The notes: a model not told the origin generated them from the letters alone. Numbered from the stretch's first letter, positions 16,773-26,048 are shown. The stretch: 64,000 bases of DNA from Vibrio brasiliensis LMG 20546 (GCF_000189255.1 NZ_AEVS01000071.1:124001-188000); one strand, 5' to 3'. Numbers and translations: made by a program.

Positions 16773-17519
16773 ATGTGTACATTATCCTGGCTTTATCACG
16801 GCAACAATCACTATGAAGTCTACTTTAACCGAGACGAGCAACGCTCCCGTCTTCCAGCACTTGAACCACAAAGTGTTGTCATAGACGGGGTTCATTGTTT
16901 GATGCCGATTGACCCCGTTGGCGGCGGAAGCTGGATTTCAACCAACGAGCATGGTGTCACGGTCTGCTTACTCAACTTTTATCAAGGCGAAACGCCTTCT
17001 GGTGCGCTTGTCAGTCGCGGAAATATCATTAAACGCCTTGCGAGTAGTTGCTCAAGTCAGACTGTCGACGATCGCTTACTGGTGATGGACTTAACATCAT
17101 TCGCACCTTTTACCGTGGTCTCTTTTGATACCAGACGGACGGCCAATGAAACCGTGCTCTGGACCTGGGATGGGAAACAGTTAAACCGTTCTCATGCCTT
17201 TGCCCCTATCGTCTCTGCGGCAAAGCACTTTGACGATGCACGTCACTATCGCCGGGAACTTTTTAACGAGTTAGTGACTACAGTAGCAAGTCAGGAAGTT
17301 GGACGACTGTTTCATCTTACCTATGACATTAACTACCCACACCTTTCGCCTTTAATGGCGAGAAATGATGCACGCACTGTAAGTTTTACTTCAGTTGTCG
17401 TGTCTTCTACTAAACAAGAAATGCATTACCAGTCTATCGACAACCATCGCAATGTTGATTTTCGCACTAGCTTAAGTTGCCTCAAAAACAGCATTGTCGA
17501 ACAAGGAGTTTTTAAATGA
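16773..17519 (+). CDS. NRDE (TANGO2-like) protein
   Basis: A 248-residue protein starting MCTLSW with Cys2 as potential N-terminal nucleophile. The namesake NRDEQRSR is at about residues 19-26 and VGGGSWISTNEHGV is near 50. The TANGO2/NRDE family is linked to heme or lipid handling in eukaryotes; its bacterial role is unclear. It begins two bases after the DinB-like gene and overlaps the next gene by four bases (ATGA), so it is translationally coupled. Confidence 0.8.
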   Translation: MCTLSWLYHGNNHYEVYFNRDEQRSRLPALEPQSVVIDGVHCLMPIDPVGGGSWISTNEHGVTVCLLNFYQGETPSGALVSRGNIIKRLASSCSSQTVDDRLLVMDLTSFAPFTVVSFDTRRTANETVLWTWDGKQLNRSHAFAPIVSAAKHFDDARHYRRELFNELVTTVASQEVGRLFHLTYDINYPHLSPLMARNDARTVSFTSVVVSSTKQEMHYQSIDNHRNVDFRTSLSCLKNSIVEQGVFK

Positions 17520-17953
17520 AAAAGTTATTTGCCCTAATCATCGTCCTGTTCAGTCTACCGGCTCTGGCAGCTGACGAAATCTCAACTGGCATTTTTAGCA
17601 ACAAGGCGGTGAGCGGCTATGACACAGTGGCCTACTTTACTCAAGGCAAACCAGTGAAAGGTGATAGCAAATGGCAAACTGAATATAAAGGAGCGGATTG
17701 GTACTTCTCCTCTCAGGCCAACCTTGACACGTTCAAAGCCGATCCGGAGGCCTATGCACCCCAGTACGGTGGTTACTGCGCCTGGGCAGTTTCGGCCAAA
17801 AATGATTTTGCTCCTTCCGATCCGCAACAGTGGGCAATCGTCGATGGCAAACTTTACCTCAACTATAACGCCGAAGTTAAAAACTGGTGGGATGACGACC
17901 GTGCAGGCCATATCTCACAAGCTGACAAAAACTGGCCAACACTGATTCAATAA
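17516..17953 (+). CDS. Periplasmic YHS-domain protein
   Basis: A 145-residue secreted protein with signal peptide MKKLFALIIVLFSLPALA. The YHS-type core is NKAVSGYDTVAYFTQGKPVKG with FSSQANLDTFKADPEAYAPQYGGYCAWAV. YHS domains are small, often metal-linked modules; this single-cysteine form has no assigned reaction. AAGGAG precedes the ATG. It lies directly between NRDE and DoxX genes. Confidence 0.8.
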   Translation: MKKLFALIIVLFSLPALAADEISTGIFSNKAVSGYDTVAYFTQGKPVKGDSKWQTEYKGADWYFSSQANLDTFKADPEAYAPQYGGYCAWAVSAKNDFAPSDPQQWAIVDGKLYLNYNAEVKNWWDDDRAGHISQADKNWPTLIQ

Positions 17954-17967
17954 TTGGGAATTATCAC

Positions 17968-18420
17968 ATGAAGTTTGCTCCGTTAAAGCATATTCCATCA
18001 GCGTTTATCGCATTTGTTTTTATTCAGTCGTTGTTTTTTAAGTTTTCGGGGTCTTACGAAACTGAACATATCTTCGGCACCTTAGGGGAATGGTCTGGCA
18101 TTAGCTGGTTTGGGGTTTATGGCGGCTATCTGATTGGTTTTGCAGAACTGATTGCTTCAATCCTGCTGTTCACACGCTTTCACGGTGTCGGCGCAGCAAT
18201 GAGTGCCGGCATTATGACTGGCGCTATTGTATTCCACCTATTTACCCCACTTGGTGTCGTGATGCCCGAGTTTAACGCCATGGGTGAAGTAATAGGTAAC
18301 GATGGTGGCCTGCTGTTTGGTATGGCATGTATCGTCTGGAGCTGCGGTCTGTTTCTGTTTGTTCGCGATATTAAAACCCAGGGCAGCTTCACTCATAAAT
18401 TACTAGCGCAAGGAGCTTAG
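17968..18420 (+). CDS. DoxX-like membrane protein
   Basis: A 150-residue protein with four predicted membrane segments, opening FAPLKHIPSAFIAFVFIQSLFFKFSGS and continuing GVYGGYLIGFAELIASILLF. This pattern is typical of the DoxX-like family, whose members are associated with redox or thiol-stress systems in some bacteria. It lies 14 bases after the YHS gene and one base before olsF. Confidence 0.7.
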   Translation: MKFAPLKHIPSAFIAFVFIQSLFFKFSGSYETEHIFGTLGEWSGISWFGVYGGYLIGFAELIASILLFTRFHGVGAAMSAGIMTGAIVFHLFTPLGVVMPEFNAMGEVIGNDGGLLFGMACIVWSCGLFLFVRDIKTQGSFTHKLLAQGA

Positions 18421-18421
18421 T

Positions 18422-20167
18422 ATGATTGATAGTCCTTTCCGCTTACCACGTAAAACGCCCTTTGGTATTGGTGAGTCTGTTGTCGAATGGGCAACAGGCC
18501 TCTCTACGCTGGACTCCCTCTATCAGCAAGATGCTTTGCCGGAAGACAGTTTTGAGTTTATGCAGGAAGCCTTAGCCCGAATTGGTACTCAATACCAGAT
18601 TGACCATGGCAGTCTTGATAATGTTCCAACTGAAGGCTCAGTGCTGATTGTTGCTAATCACCCGTTTGGTGGTATCGAAGGGATTATCCTCGCCTCGTTG
18701 ATCTCTCAGGTGCGTAAGGATGTCAAAGTACTCGCTAACGAGTTGCTTAAGCGTATCCCTGAGCTTGACGAGTTGTTTATCGGTGTCGATGTGTTTGGTG
18801 GCGAAAAGGCGCGACAAACCAACAGGCGTGCCATCAAAGAGGCTAACCACCACCTCAAGCAAGGCGGTGTCTTGATTATCTTCCCTGCCGGTGAAGTATC
18901 ATCATGGCAAGCAAGTGAGAATAAGATTACCGACAATACCTGGAGCAAGTCGGTGGCCAAGTTTGTTAAGCATGCTGAAGCGACCACTGTTCCGCTGTTT
19001 ATTAAAGGTATGAACAGCAAGTTGTTCTATCAGGCAGGACGAATTCACCCACTGCTTAGGACGGCGTTATTAGGTCGAGAGCTACTCAACAAATCTGGTG
19101 AGACAATATCAGTCTCAGTCGGTAATCCGATCCCTTACAGTGAAATCAAAGACTTTGATAATGAAGAAGATATTACCCAATACTTCCGCTTAAACACCTA
19201 TCTGATAGGAAGTATGGACAATGAGCAATCTGCGAACCTAGAGGAAAACTATGCAGAGCCGATTATTGCTCCATTAGCAGTCGACACTCTCGAAGGTGAA
19301 CTTTCGAATCTGGCGCAATACAAACTGTTAGAGCAGGGAGACTTCGAGGTCTACTGCGCTCCGACTCCTGCAATGCCAGGTATGATGCGCGAGATTGGTC
19401 GTGTGCGTGAAGAGAGTTTCAGAGAGGTCGGTGAAGGTAGTGGTCAAAGCTGCGATATAGACAGATTTGATCAGCACTACTATCAACTGTTTGTCTGGAA
19501 CAGAACCAATCGCGATTTAGTTGGCGCCTATCGACTGGGCTTGGTTGATCAACTGATCGCTCAAGGGGGAATCGATGCTCTCTACTCAACCAGTTTATTC
19601 AACTACGATCAGGCGTTTGTCGAGAGTCTGGGGCAGTCAATCGAACTGGGTCGCTCTGTGGTCGCTAAACAATATCAGCGTAATATGCACTCATTATTAC
19701 TATTGTGGAAAGGTATTGCGCGCTTCGTCGATAGCAACCCGAAATACACCCACCTGTTTGGTCCGGTGAGTATTAGTAATGATTACAGTCCAGTCGCGAG
19801 ACAGCTTATCGCCTCAGTTATGTCCGTCCATTACTACGATAATGACAAAGCTAAGCTGGTGACACCCACAACCCCGTTAGAGAGCAGTGGCAAAGAGTTC
19901 TGGCGCCCGGATATGCTCAGCTCATTATCTAAGCTACCGCTGCTATCCAAGGTATTAAGTCGTTTAGAACAAGGAAAGGGGTTGCCGGTATTATTGAGAC
20001 AGTATCTAGGCATGAATGGAAAACTGGTCTGCTTCAACGTTGACCCAGCGTTCAATTACGCTCTGGACGGATTAATCGTGGTTGATTTAACAACGGTACC
20101 CGCGCGAACCTTGGGTAAATATATGGGTAAAGAACAAGCCCAGGCGTATTTGGATAAACACCATTAG
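18422..20167 (+). CDS. olsF: OlsF-type bifunctional acyltransferase for ornithine lipid
   Basis: A 581-residue fusion of two acyltransferases. Residues 1-265 form a PlsC-like O-acyltransferase with NHPFGGIEG (His80, catalytic; acidic residue at 86) and FPAGEVSSW near 154-162. Residues about 300-581 are a hemolysin/OlsB-like GNAT N-acyltransferase with PGMMREIGRVREESFREVGEG and LVGAYRLG. This two-domain layout is that of OlsF, which makes ornithine lipids from ornithine and acyl-ACP and has been shown to do so in Serratia and Vibrio cholerae. AAGGAG precedes the ATG. It ends the operon. Confidence 0.82.
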   Translation: MIDSPFRLPRKTPFGIGESVVEWATGLSTLDSLYQQDALPEDSFEFMQEALARIGTQYQIDHGSLDNVPTEGSVLIVANHPFGGIEGIILASLISQVRKDVKVLANELLKRIPELDELFIGVDVFGGEKARQTNRRAIKEANHHLKQGGVLIIFPAGEVSSWQASENKITDNTWSKSVAKFVKHAEATTVPLFIKGMNSKLFYQAGRIHPLLRTALLGRELLNKSGETISVSVGNPIPYSEIKDFDNEEDITQYFRLNTYLIGSMDNEQSANLEENYAEPIIAPLAVDTLEGELSNLAQYKLLEQGDFEVYCAPTPAMPGMMREIGRVREESFREVGEGSGQSCDIDRFDQHYYQLFVWNRTNRDLVGAYRLGLVDQLIAQGGIDALYSTSLFNYDQAFVESLGQSIELGRSVVAKQYQRNMHSLLLLWKGIARFVDSNPKYTHLFGPVSISNDYSPVARQLIASVMSVHYYDNDKAKLVTPTTPLESSGKEFWRPDMLSSLSKLPLLSKVLSRLEQGKGLPVLLRQYLGMNGKLVCFNVDPAFNYALDGLIVVDLTTVPARTLGKYMGKEQAQAYLDKHH

Positions 20168-20211
20168 AGCCGACCAAGGGTTATTGACTGATAGGTTTTA
20201 TAGCAACGAAT

Positions 20212-20232
20212 AAGGCTCCCAATCGGGAGCCT
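20212..20232. terminator. Stem-loop between olsF and the gntR-type gene
   Basis: AAGGCTCCC pairs with GGGAGCCTT around AATC. The T run is poor on both strands, so termination may be partial. It lies between convergent genes. Confidence 0.55.
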
Positions 20233-20251
20233 TAGTCTGAATCAAATTCGC

Positions 20252-20953
20252 TTATACCAGTTCAGCAACAGAGCCGATGCTAATAGCATCATGACGCCAA
20301 TACTCGATAGCACAATCAATCAATTCACCATTTTCAGCGTAGTTAGTTCTCTCTACTAGCATGGCTGGTGTGCCAACCGTTGCCCGCAGAGCTTGAGCTA
20401 CCTCACCAAGTAATATTGTCGCGGCAATTCGATAGCGGGTTTTATGGTAAGTCACGGCAAAATGTTCGCGATAGATATCAGTCAACGAGTGGGTCAGGTC
20501 ATAGTCGAGTAAGTTGTTAAGCAATTCAGGACGGACATAGTTTGTCACATAGACCACGGGTCTTTCTTCCAGATAACGAACCCTGTTTAGCTGATAGACA
20601 TCAGAAAATGGTGGTAGATTAAGCAGCGCCGTCGCTTGCTTATTAGCCAGAATCGCTTGTGCCGACAACAATTCAGTTTTCGCAATGCGGTTTTGCGCCT
20701 TAGCCATATCTGGAAAACTCAACGACTGGCTTGGGTCATAATGCAATGGCTCTGGTGAAATAAACCAGCCACGACGGTCTTCACGATAGATACGACCTTC
20801 CGCTTCCAACAAGGACAATGCCTCACGCAGCGTCACACGCGTGGTGCTAAACGAGTCTGCTAACTTACGCTCAGAAGGGAGCTTTTGTCGTGAGGCAAGC
20901 ATACCCGCCTCAATCTGTTCAACAATCGTATCTTTAATTTTTACGTACTGCAC
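20252..20953 (-). CDS. GntR-family (HutC/UTRA) transcription regulator
   Basis: A 233-residue repressor-type protein. The N-terminal winged helix reads KIKDTIVEQIEAGMLASRQKLPSERKLADSFSTTRVTLREALSLLEAEGRIYREDRRGWFI. The C-terminal UTRA effector domain holds VYQLNRVRYLEERPVVYVTNYVRPE and ERTNYAENGELIDCAIEYWRHDA. HutC-type regulators sense small molecules such as urocanate, amino sugars or phosphonates; the ligand here cannot be deduced. No metabolic operon abuts it, so its target may lie elsewhere. Confidence 0.85.
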   Translation of the reverse strand: MQYVKIKDTIVEQIEAGMLASRQKLPSERKLADSFSTTRVTLREALSLLEAEGRIYREDRRGWFISPEPLHYDPSQSLSFPDMAKAQNRIAKTELLSAQAILANKQATALLNLPPFSDVYQLNRVRYLEERPVVYVTNYVRPELLNNLLDYDLTHSLTDIYREHFAVTYHKTRYRIAATILLGEVAQALRATVGTPAMLVERTNYAENGELIDCAIEYWRHDAISIGSVAELV

Positions 20954-21020
20954 GCTATGTCCTTATTGATTCCACCAGGCTTGAGTGCGATTTAAAAGTA
21001 GCCAGTCTAGGCCGACCCAT

Positions 21021-21040
21021 CGTTAGTGTTTAATCTAACG
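21021..21040. promoter_or_regulatory. Inverted repeat upstream of the gntR-type gene
   Basis: CGTTAG and CTAACG are separated by eight bases, about 70 bases before the GntR-family start. It could be an autoregulatory operator. The position is compatible; the rest is inference. Confidence 0.3.
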
Positions 21041-21099
21041 CGGAAACGGTGTCACTTGAATAGATAAATACCACCGCAGATGATGGCGGCTTAACGCCC

Positions 21100-21909
21100 T
21101 TAAAGCAATCGCCCTTTATACTGCTCCGGAGTTTGCCCGGAGTACTTCTTGAACATGGCAATAAATGGACTGGCTTGGTTATAGCCGAGCGTTAAAGCGA
21201 CTTCTTTAACTGAATGCCCCTTGCGTAACAAGTCCATTGAGTACAAGTAGCGCACTCGTAATCGCCATTCGGTAAAGCTCATTCCAAGCTCGGATTGACA
21301 GTGTCTCGCTAACGTCCTTTCAGTGGTATGCACACGTTCAGCCCATTGAGAAAGACTGGTGTTGTCGACGGGATTCTCTTCCACTGCCGCCAGAATCTTC
21401 GCCAAATATTTATTATCGGTTGAAGGTAGAAAATGATGCTGAGTATCCCGAGTCGCCAACTGGTCAAGCAGCACCTGAACCAGACGTTTATCAGACTCAG
21501 ACTGGGCGACGTTAATTTCTCGTCGACGGAAATCATCGACGATGGCTGAAACTATCGGCGTCACCTTGATCAAACTGGTGCAGTCAGGAAACGCCTTAGT
21601 AAAGGCTTGATCTATGTTCAGTGAACAGTAAGAGAGCGGCTTGCGGTTAAAACTGGTATGCCTTACCCCTGCTGGAACCCAGATAGCCAGATGTGGTGGC
21701 GCCAAAAACCGCGTTCCTTCAGCTTCCATTTCTAAAATACCGCCACTGATTAACTGTACTTGCCCCCATGGGTGGCTGTGCATCCGGGTTTCGGTATTGG
21801 AAAGAAATGCCTCGAAATTCATAAACACATCTGATGGTGCCTTGTCGATCGATAACGAGGGGTGAAGGTGTTTTGCCGATTTTCTCAAACCTGTCTTCCT
21901 ATGACTCAC
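21100..21909 (-). CDS. AraC-family regulator with cupin sensor
   Basis: A 269-residue regulator. The N-terminal cupin domain includes HSHPWGQVQLISGGILEMEAEGTRFLAPPHLAIWVPAGVRHTS. The C-terminal AraC double helix-turn-helix includes VHTTERTLARHCQSELGMSFTEWRLRVRYLYSMDLLRKGHSVKEVALTLGYNQASPFIAMFKKYSGQTPEQYK. The layout resembles NimR/YeaM-type regulators that control a divergent exporter. Here an EamA exporter diverges 77 bases away, so control of that gene is likely. Confidence 0.88.
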   Translation of the reverse strand: MSHRKTGLRKSAKHLHPSLSIDKAPSDVFMNFEAFLSNTETRMHSHPWGQVQLISGGILEMEAEGTRFLAPPHLAIWVPAGVRHTSFNRKPLSYCSLNIDQAFTKAFPDCTSLIKVTPIVSAIVDDFRRREINVAQSESDKRLVQVLLDQLATRDTQHHFLPSTDNKYLAKILAAVEENPVDNTSLSQWAERVHTTERTLARHCQSELGMSFTEWRLRVRYLYSMDLLRKGHSVKEVALTLGYNQASPFIAMFKKYSGQTPEQYKGRLL

Positions 21910-21923
21910 AATGTCTTTTTAAA

Positions 21924-21941
21924 GATATATATTTTTATATC
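21924..21941. promoter_or_regulatory. AT-rich inverted repeat between the araC-type and EamA genes
   Basis: GATATA and TATATC flank six bases in the 77-base divergent gap. It may be an operator or part of the overlapping promoters. The signal is weak because the region is AT rich. Confidence 0.25.
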
Positions 21942-21986
21942 GACCTGTCAAACTTATCAGTGTCTATCACATTGCCTGGTGCTGCT

Positions 21987-22886
21987 ATGGTTTACCTACT
22001 TCCTCTTTTTACCGTCTTTATATGGGGCGGTAATGCCATCGTAAACAAGATGGCCGCTGAAACTATAGAGCCAAGTGCAATGAGCTTCTATCGTTGGTTG
22101 TTGGCGATCGTCATCCTCACTCCATTCTGTTTGCCAAAGGTCATCAAACGCTGGCAAATTATCAGACCAAATTTAGCCAAGCTGGCATTTTTGGCCATGC
22201 TCGGCATGGTTCTCAACCAGTCTCTTTCCTACTACGCAGGGTTGACGACGACTGCCTCCAATATGGCTTTGATTACTTCTCTGGTGCCCTTGATTGCAAT
22301 TTTCCTCAGCGTACCACTGCTCGGAAAACCGATATCGCCAATTAGTATCGTCGGTGGTGTTCTGGCATTGTCCGGACTGGTGTTTATGCTCGGCAAAGGC
22401 GATGCGACTTTCTTTCTGCATCAAGAGGTAACTCCGGGCGATGGGATCATGGTCATCGCTTCAGTTTGTTATGCCGCCTACTGCGTGCTGCTAAAGCGCT
22501 GGAAGATGCCGCTATCCAACTGGACTATGGTTTATATGCAAGGCGCGCTTGCACTGATTATGCTGACCCCACTCTGGCTCTCAAGCGAACAGCTATTGCC
22601 TGCCAAACAGGCTCTGCCTCTCATCGCCTATGCAGGACTGGCCGCTTCTATCGCAGCACCGTGGATGTGGGTCAAAGCAATTGATTTAATTGGCGCAGAT
22701 TCTAGTGCAATGTTTATGAATCTGATGCCTGTGGTTGCAATCACTCTCGCCGCCTCTCTGCTGGGTGAGACAGTGCGTGATTATCATGTGATTGGCGGCT
22801 TACTCACTGTAACTGGCGTGTTGCTCTCCCAGCTAAAATTGCGAGGTCGTACGTCAAAAATCTCACATAATATTGAACAGATCTAA
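21987..22886 (+). CDS. EamA/DMT-family transporter
   Basis: A 299-residue permease with about ten membrane segments. It opens MVYLLPLFTVFIWGGNAIVNKMAAETIEPSAMSFYRWLLAI, typical of the first EamA repeat; the second repeat starts near GDGIMVIASVCYAAYCVLLKRW and ends LGETVRDYHVIGGLLTVTGVLLSQ. The family exports amino acids, nucleotides and other metabolites. ATG 21987 was chosen because upstream frame extension is not membrane-like and overlaps the divergent gene. The substrate is unknown. Confidence 0.85.
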   Translation: MVYLLPLFTVFIWGGNAIVNKMAAETIEPSAMSFYRWLLAIVILTPFCLPKVIKRWQIIRPNLAKLAFLAMLGMVLNQSLSYYAGLTTTASNMALITSLVPLIAIFLSVPLLGKPISPISIVGGVLALSGLVFMLGKGDATFFLHQEVTPGDGIMVIASVCYAAYCVLLKRWKMPLSNWTMVYMQGALALIMLTPLWLSSEQLLPAKQALPLIAYAGLAASIAAPWMWVKAIDLIGADSSAMFMNLMPVVAITLAASLLGETVRDYHVIGGLLTVTGVLLSQLKLRGRTSKISHNIEQI

Positions 22887-22909
22887 AACTTAATACGAAA
22901 AAGGGTATA

Positions 22910-22939
22910 AGGTTATAGAAGAGGCTTTTTCTATAACCT
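22910..22939 (+). other. Stable 11-bp hairpin between EamA and GGDEF genes
   Basis: AGGTTATAGAA pairs perfectly with TTCTATAACCT around an 8-base loop. No T run follows, so it is not a classical terminator. It could be a Rho-independent pause, an mRNA 3' end stabiliser or an operator for the diguanylate cyclase gene. Confidence 0.5.
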
Positions 22940-23023
22940 AATGACTCGTGATCTACAGCGTATTGTGTATGTAGTTCAAGTTCTTAGCCATTGTGTCATG
23001 CCTCATACCCGCTAGGAGGTTAA

Positions 23024-23935
23024 ATGATCGAGCTAGAGTGTATAGACGACATCAGTAACCCAGGCAACTTTGCTCTCCACGAAGTTGTCCTTAACGAGAT
23101 TGGCTCTTACGTCTTCATCAAGAATCGTAAGGGAGAATACCTGTATGCCAATCAACTCACCCTCGAGCTTTTTAATACCACTATCGAACAGTTGGTCGGT
23201 AAAACCGACGACGCATTTTTCCATGCTGACATGCTCAGCGATATTCTTCACAGTGACAAGATGGTATTCGAACAAGGTCAGACAGTTACTAACGAGGAAC
23301 GCACTCGCGCTAAACCTGACGGCAAGCTCAAAATCTATCGGGCAATAAAGAAACCCATTTTTAGCAAAGTGACCAAAGAGGTCATCGGTCTTATTGGTGT
23401 ATCGACGGACATTACCGACCTCGTCCATATGCGAGAGCTGCTAACCGAGCAAGCGAATACCGACGAGCTAACCAAACTGTACAATCGTCGCAAGCTATGG
23501 GAATTCTTTTCTGAATCCTACCACGCAGCAAAACTCAACCAATTGCCACTCTGCTGTATCATCATTGACATTGACCATTTCAAACAGGTCAATGATGACC
23601 ATGGTCATGACTTTGGCGACAATGTCATCGTAGAGCTGGCCGATATTATTCGTCACAACTTAAGAAAGACAGACTGCTGTGGGCGTATCGGAGGTGAAGA
23701 GTTTTTAGTTGTCCTCAATCGTACAGATCAAGACGAGGCGTACCAGATTGCTGAGCGATTGCGTATACAATTTCTCGAATCGTCACTTAACAGTCAACAT
23801 AAGCCATTTTCACTGAGTTGCGGCGTGACACAACTTAACCCCGGAGATAATGAGTTTCTTGATCTCTATCGTCGCGCTGATAATGCTTTATATCGCGCCA
23901 AGCATCAGGGGCGTAATCAAACCTATATCGAATAA
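23024..23935 (+). CDS. PAS-GGDEF diguanylate cyclase
   Basis: A 303-residue enzyme predicted to make cyclic di-GMP. An N-terminal PAS domain (EIGSYVFIKNRKGEYLYANQLTLELF, then VIGLIGVSTDITDL) spans about residues 20-130. The GGDEF domain follows with DELTKLYNRRKLWEFF, DIDHFKQVNDDHGHDFGD and the active-site motif RIGGEEF. An RxxD inhibitory site upstream of GGEEF is not clear (NLRKTDCCGR gives RKTD, at the usual distance, so product inhibition is possible). No membrane segment is visible, so it is cytosolic. AGGAGG precedes the ATG. Confidence 0.92.
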   Translation: MIELECIDDISNPGNFALHEVVLNEIGSYVFIKNRKGEYLYANQLTLELFNTTIEQLVGKTDDAFFHADMLSDILHSDKMVFEQGQTVTNEERTRAKPDGKLKIYRAIKKPIFSKVTKEVIGLIGVSTDITDLVHMRELLTEQANTDELTKLYNRRKLWEFFSESYHAAKLNQLPLCCIIIDIDHFKQVNDDHGHDFGDNVIVELADIIRHNLRKTDCCGRIGGEEFLVVLNRTDQDEAYQIAERLRIQFLESSLNSQHKPFSLSCGVTQLNPGDNEFLDLYRRADNALYRAKHQGRNQTYIE

Positions 23936-23965
23936 ACAAACAGCCCTGTTGAGGGCTGTTTGTTT
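23934..23965. terminator. Bidirectional intrinsic terminator
   Basis: AAACAAACAGCCCT pairs with AGGGCTGTTTGTTT around a four-base loop. It overlaps the diguanylate cyclase stop codon and serves the convergent MOSC-fusion gene. Confidence 0.85.
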
Positions 23966-23980
23966 ATCTCAAAGTTTAGG

Positions 23981-25798
23981 TTAGCTAATCACTTCAATAT
24001 CCGTTTGCGGTACGCTACAACACGCCAGTACCATTCCCATGTTGCGCTCATGTTCCTGCAGCGCCGGAACGTCCGGCTGATGGATCTTGCCAGATTCAAC
24101 GGTCACCTTACACGCTCCGCATAAGCCAGCACGGCAACTATTCGCAATTGGCGCACCCGCATCTTCAGCCTGTTCCAGCAACGTCTTCTGGTTATCACCT
24201 TTGAACACATAGCCGTTGACACTTAACATCAACTCCTTAAGTGGCTGCTGAGAAATCTGGCTTACACCAAACGCTTCCTGGTGGTAGTTTTCTTCAGGTA
24301 AGCCTTTCTTAAGCAGCAGGTTTTTCGCTTTCTGCATAAAGCCGTCAGGGCCACAAACAAACACCTGGCGCTGCTCAACATCTTTGACCTGTTTCAGGTG
24401 GGCTAAGGTTAAACGCCCTTTTAAGCCGAACCAATCCATCGGAGCCTGTGACAGAGAAATAAGCACTGTTAAACCCGGATGCTGACGACGTAACTCATCC
24501 AACTCCTGCTGACATGGAATATCTTCAACGCTGCGGCACTGGTGATAAAACACCACATCTTCCAGTTGTTGGTGATCAGCCAGATAACGCAGCATCGACA
24601 ACATTGGTGTGACACCACTGCCTGCCGAAAGAAGCAACAGAGGCTGATGGGACTGACCGCCTAAGTGAAAACTACCATCTGGCTGTTCACAGGTAAGTGT
24701 ATCGCCAATAGCAAGGTTGTCAGCCAGCCAGTTCGACACTCGACCACCATCAATACGCTTAACCGAAATTGCCATACGGCCAGGACGTGACGGACTGGAT
24801 GATAAAGTATAACGACGTGCGACCGTTTCAGCGCCAATTCGTAAGGAGATAGGTAGGTGTTGTCCCGGTTGATAAACTGGCAGTTCACCATGCTGCGGTT
24901 CCAGCCAGAACGTGATGAAGTCTCGTGCAATCTCTTCTCGTTCGACACAAGTCATGTACAGTGTCTTAGGCGTATTATCGGGATAAACCTCTTTGTCCTT
25001 ATACTCCAATACTTCAACCTTATCGTGCTGATGAATCACACCTTCATTCAGAGCGACCAGGTTTTGGCCGAAAAACACACCGCCTCGTTCGTTAGCTCGG
25101 AACTGGGACAAGGTATTTAGTGGTTCTTTACTGGCTCGAAACTCACCTTTCTCAACATCTACCGTAGTAAGAATGCAGCGTTCACATGGCTTCACAGCTT
25201 CAAATTCTACTTCGCCAATACGAATACGCTTCCAGCTGTCTTCCTCAAAAGGCTCAGTACCAGACACAACCAAGTTGGTGCGGAATTGATCCATGGAATG
25301 AGTTTCAGGACTGCGGCGGTTAAGCTCAGACAGTGAAGCTTCGCTAATCACTAGCATTGGGTAACCGTCAGCAAAGCTTACGTTGTGCCCTAGCTTCTCA
25401 CGTACTCGGTTCGATTGTTCACCACAGTAAAGCAGCTCAACACGTTGCCCTAAAACCTGACTAAACCAATCATCTGCGGCATCAGTGGTTGTATAGGCGA
25501 CAAAGTTGTCCTTCCATACCTGAGCTGGCGCTTGTTGCATCTTAAACTCAGAGTAACGAATGCGCAGTGGTTGATAGCCTTGCGCGGTAAAAATAATGCC
25601 GTCTGGAGTCAGGTTAGACTGAACCTTTACCATTTGCGGATACTTACGTGCGGTGACCATGGAGCCGTCTGAGAACGCTAGCATAAAGCGGCGATCGAAC
25701 ATCAAACCTTGCTTTTCAACCCAGGAGGTTGATAGTGATAAACCACCGACAGACTTGACCGGATAGACATTGATTTGGGAAAGAGTTGGAGCTGACAT
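23981..25798 (-). CDS. MOSC - ferredoxin reductase - 2Fe-2S ferredoxin fusion
   Basis: A 605-residue three-part redox enzyme. Residues 1-270 are a MOSC N-terminal barrel plus MOSC domain like YcbX, with the molybdenum-ligand cysteine probably in VKPCERCILTTVD. Residues about 285-510 form an FNR-type reductase with RRYTLSSSP (FAD), LLLSAGSGVTPMLSMLRYL and VFVCGPDGFMQKAK (NAD(P)). The C-terminus is a plant-type 2Fe-2S domain with SCRAGLCGACKV and a final cysteine in LACCSV. E. coli YcbX reduces N-hydroxylated compounds using a separate reductase; here reductase and cofactor domain are joined. Detoxification of N-hydroxylated bases is a fair inference. Confidence 0.88.
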   Translation of the reverse strand: MSAPTLSQINVYPVKSVGGLSLSTSWVEKQGLMFDRRFMLAFSDGSMVTARKYPQMVKVQSNLTPDGIIFTAQGYQPLRIRYSEFKMQQAPAQVWKDNFVAYTTTDAADDWFSQVLGQRVELLYCGEQSNRVREKLGHNVSFADGYPMLVISEASLSELNRRSPETHSMDQFRTNLVVSGTEPFEEDSWKRIRIGEVEFEAVKPCERCILTTVDVEKGEFRASKEPLNTLSQFRANERGGVFFGQNLVALNEGVIHQHDKVEVLEYKDKEVYPDNTPKTLYMTCVEREEIARDFITFWLEPQHGELPVYQPGQHLPISLRIGAETVARRYTLSSSPSRPGRMAISVKRIDGGRVSNWLADNLAIGDTLTCEQPDGSFHLGGQSHQPLLLLSAGSGVTPMLSMLRYLADHQQLEDVVFYHQCRSVEDIPCQQELDELRRQHPGLTVLISLSQAPMDWFGLKGRLTLAHLKQVKDVEQRQVFVCGPDGFMQKAKNLLLKKGLPEENYHQEAFGVSQISQQPLKELMLSVNGYVFKGDNQKTLLEQAEDAGAPIANSCRAGLCGACKVTVESGKIHQPDVPALQEHERNMGMVLACCSVPQTDIEVIS

Positions 25799-26048
25799 TG
25801 CTTATCCTAAGCGATAATAATTGTCGGATTATTATACCCAACTCTCTCTGATTTAATTGAATTTATTTAACAAAAACAACACAAGGCCGTGAGTTCTCAA
25901 ATGTGAGAGACGTGCAAAAAACACGTCAGAATAGGCTGAATATCAACTAGTGTAAGGATTAGGCAATAGACTTCTTGTTGCTGAGGGAGATAATGCCCTA
26001 TCAGGTCTGATACTGACCATTATCAACTTACTGGAGTTAAGCAACGTT

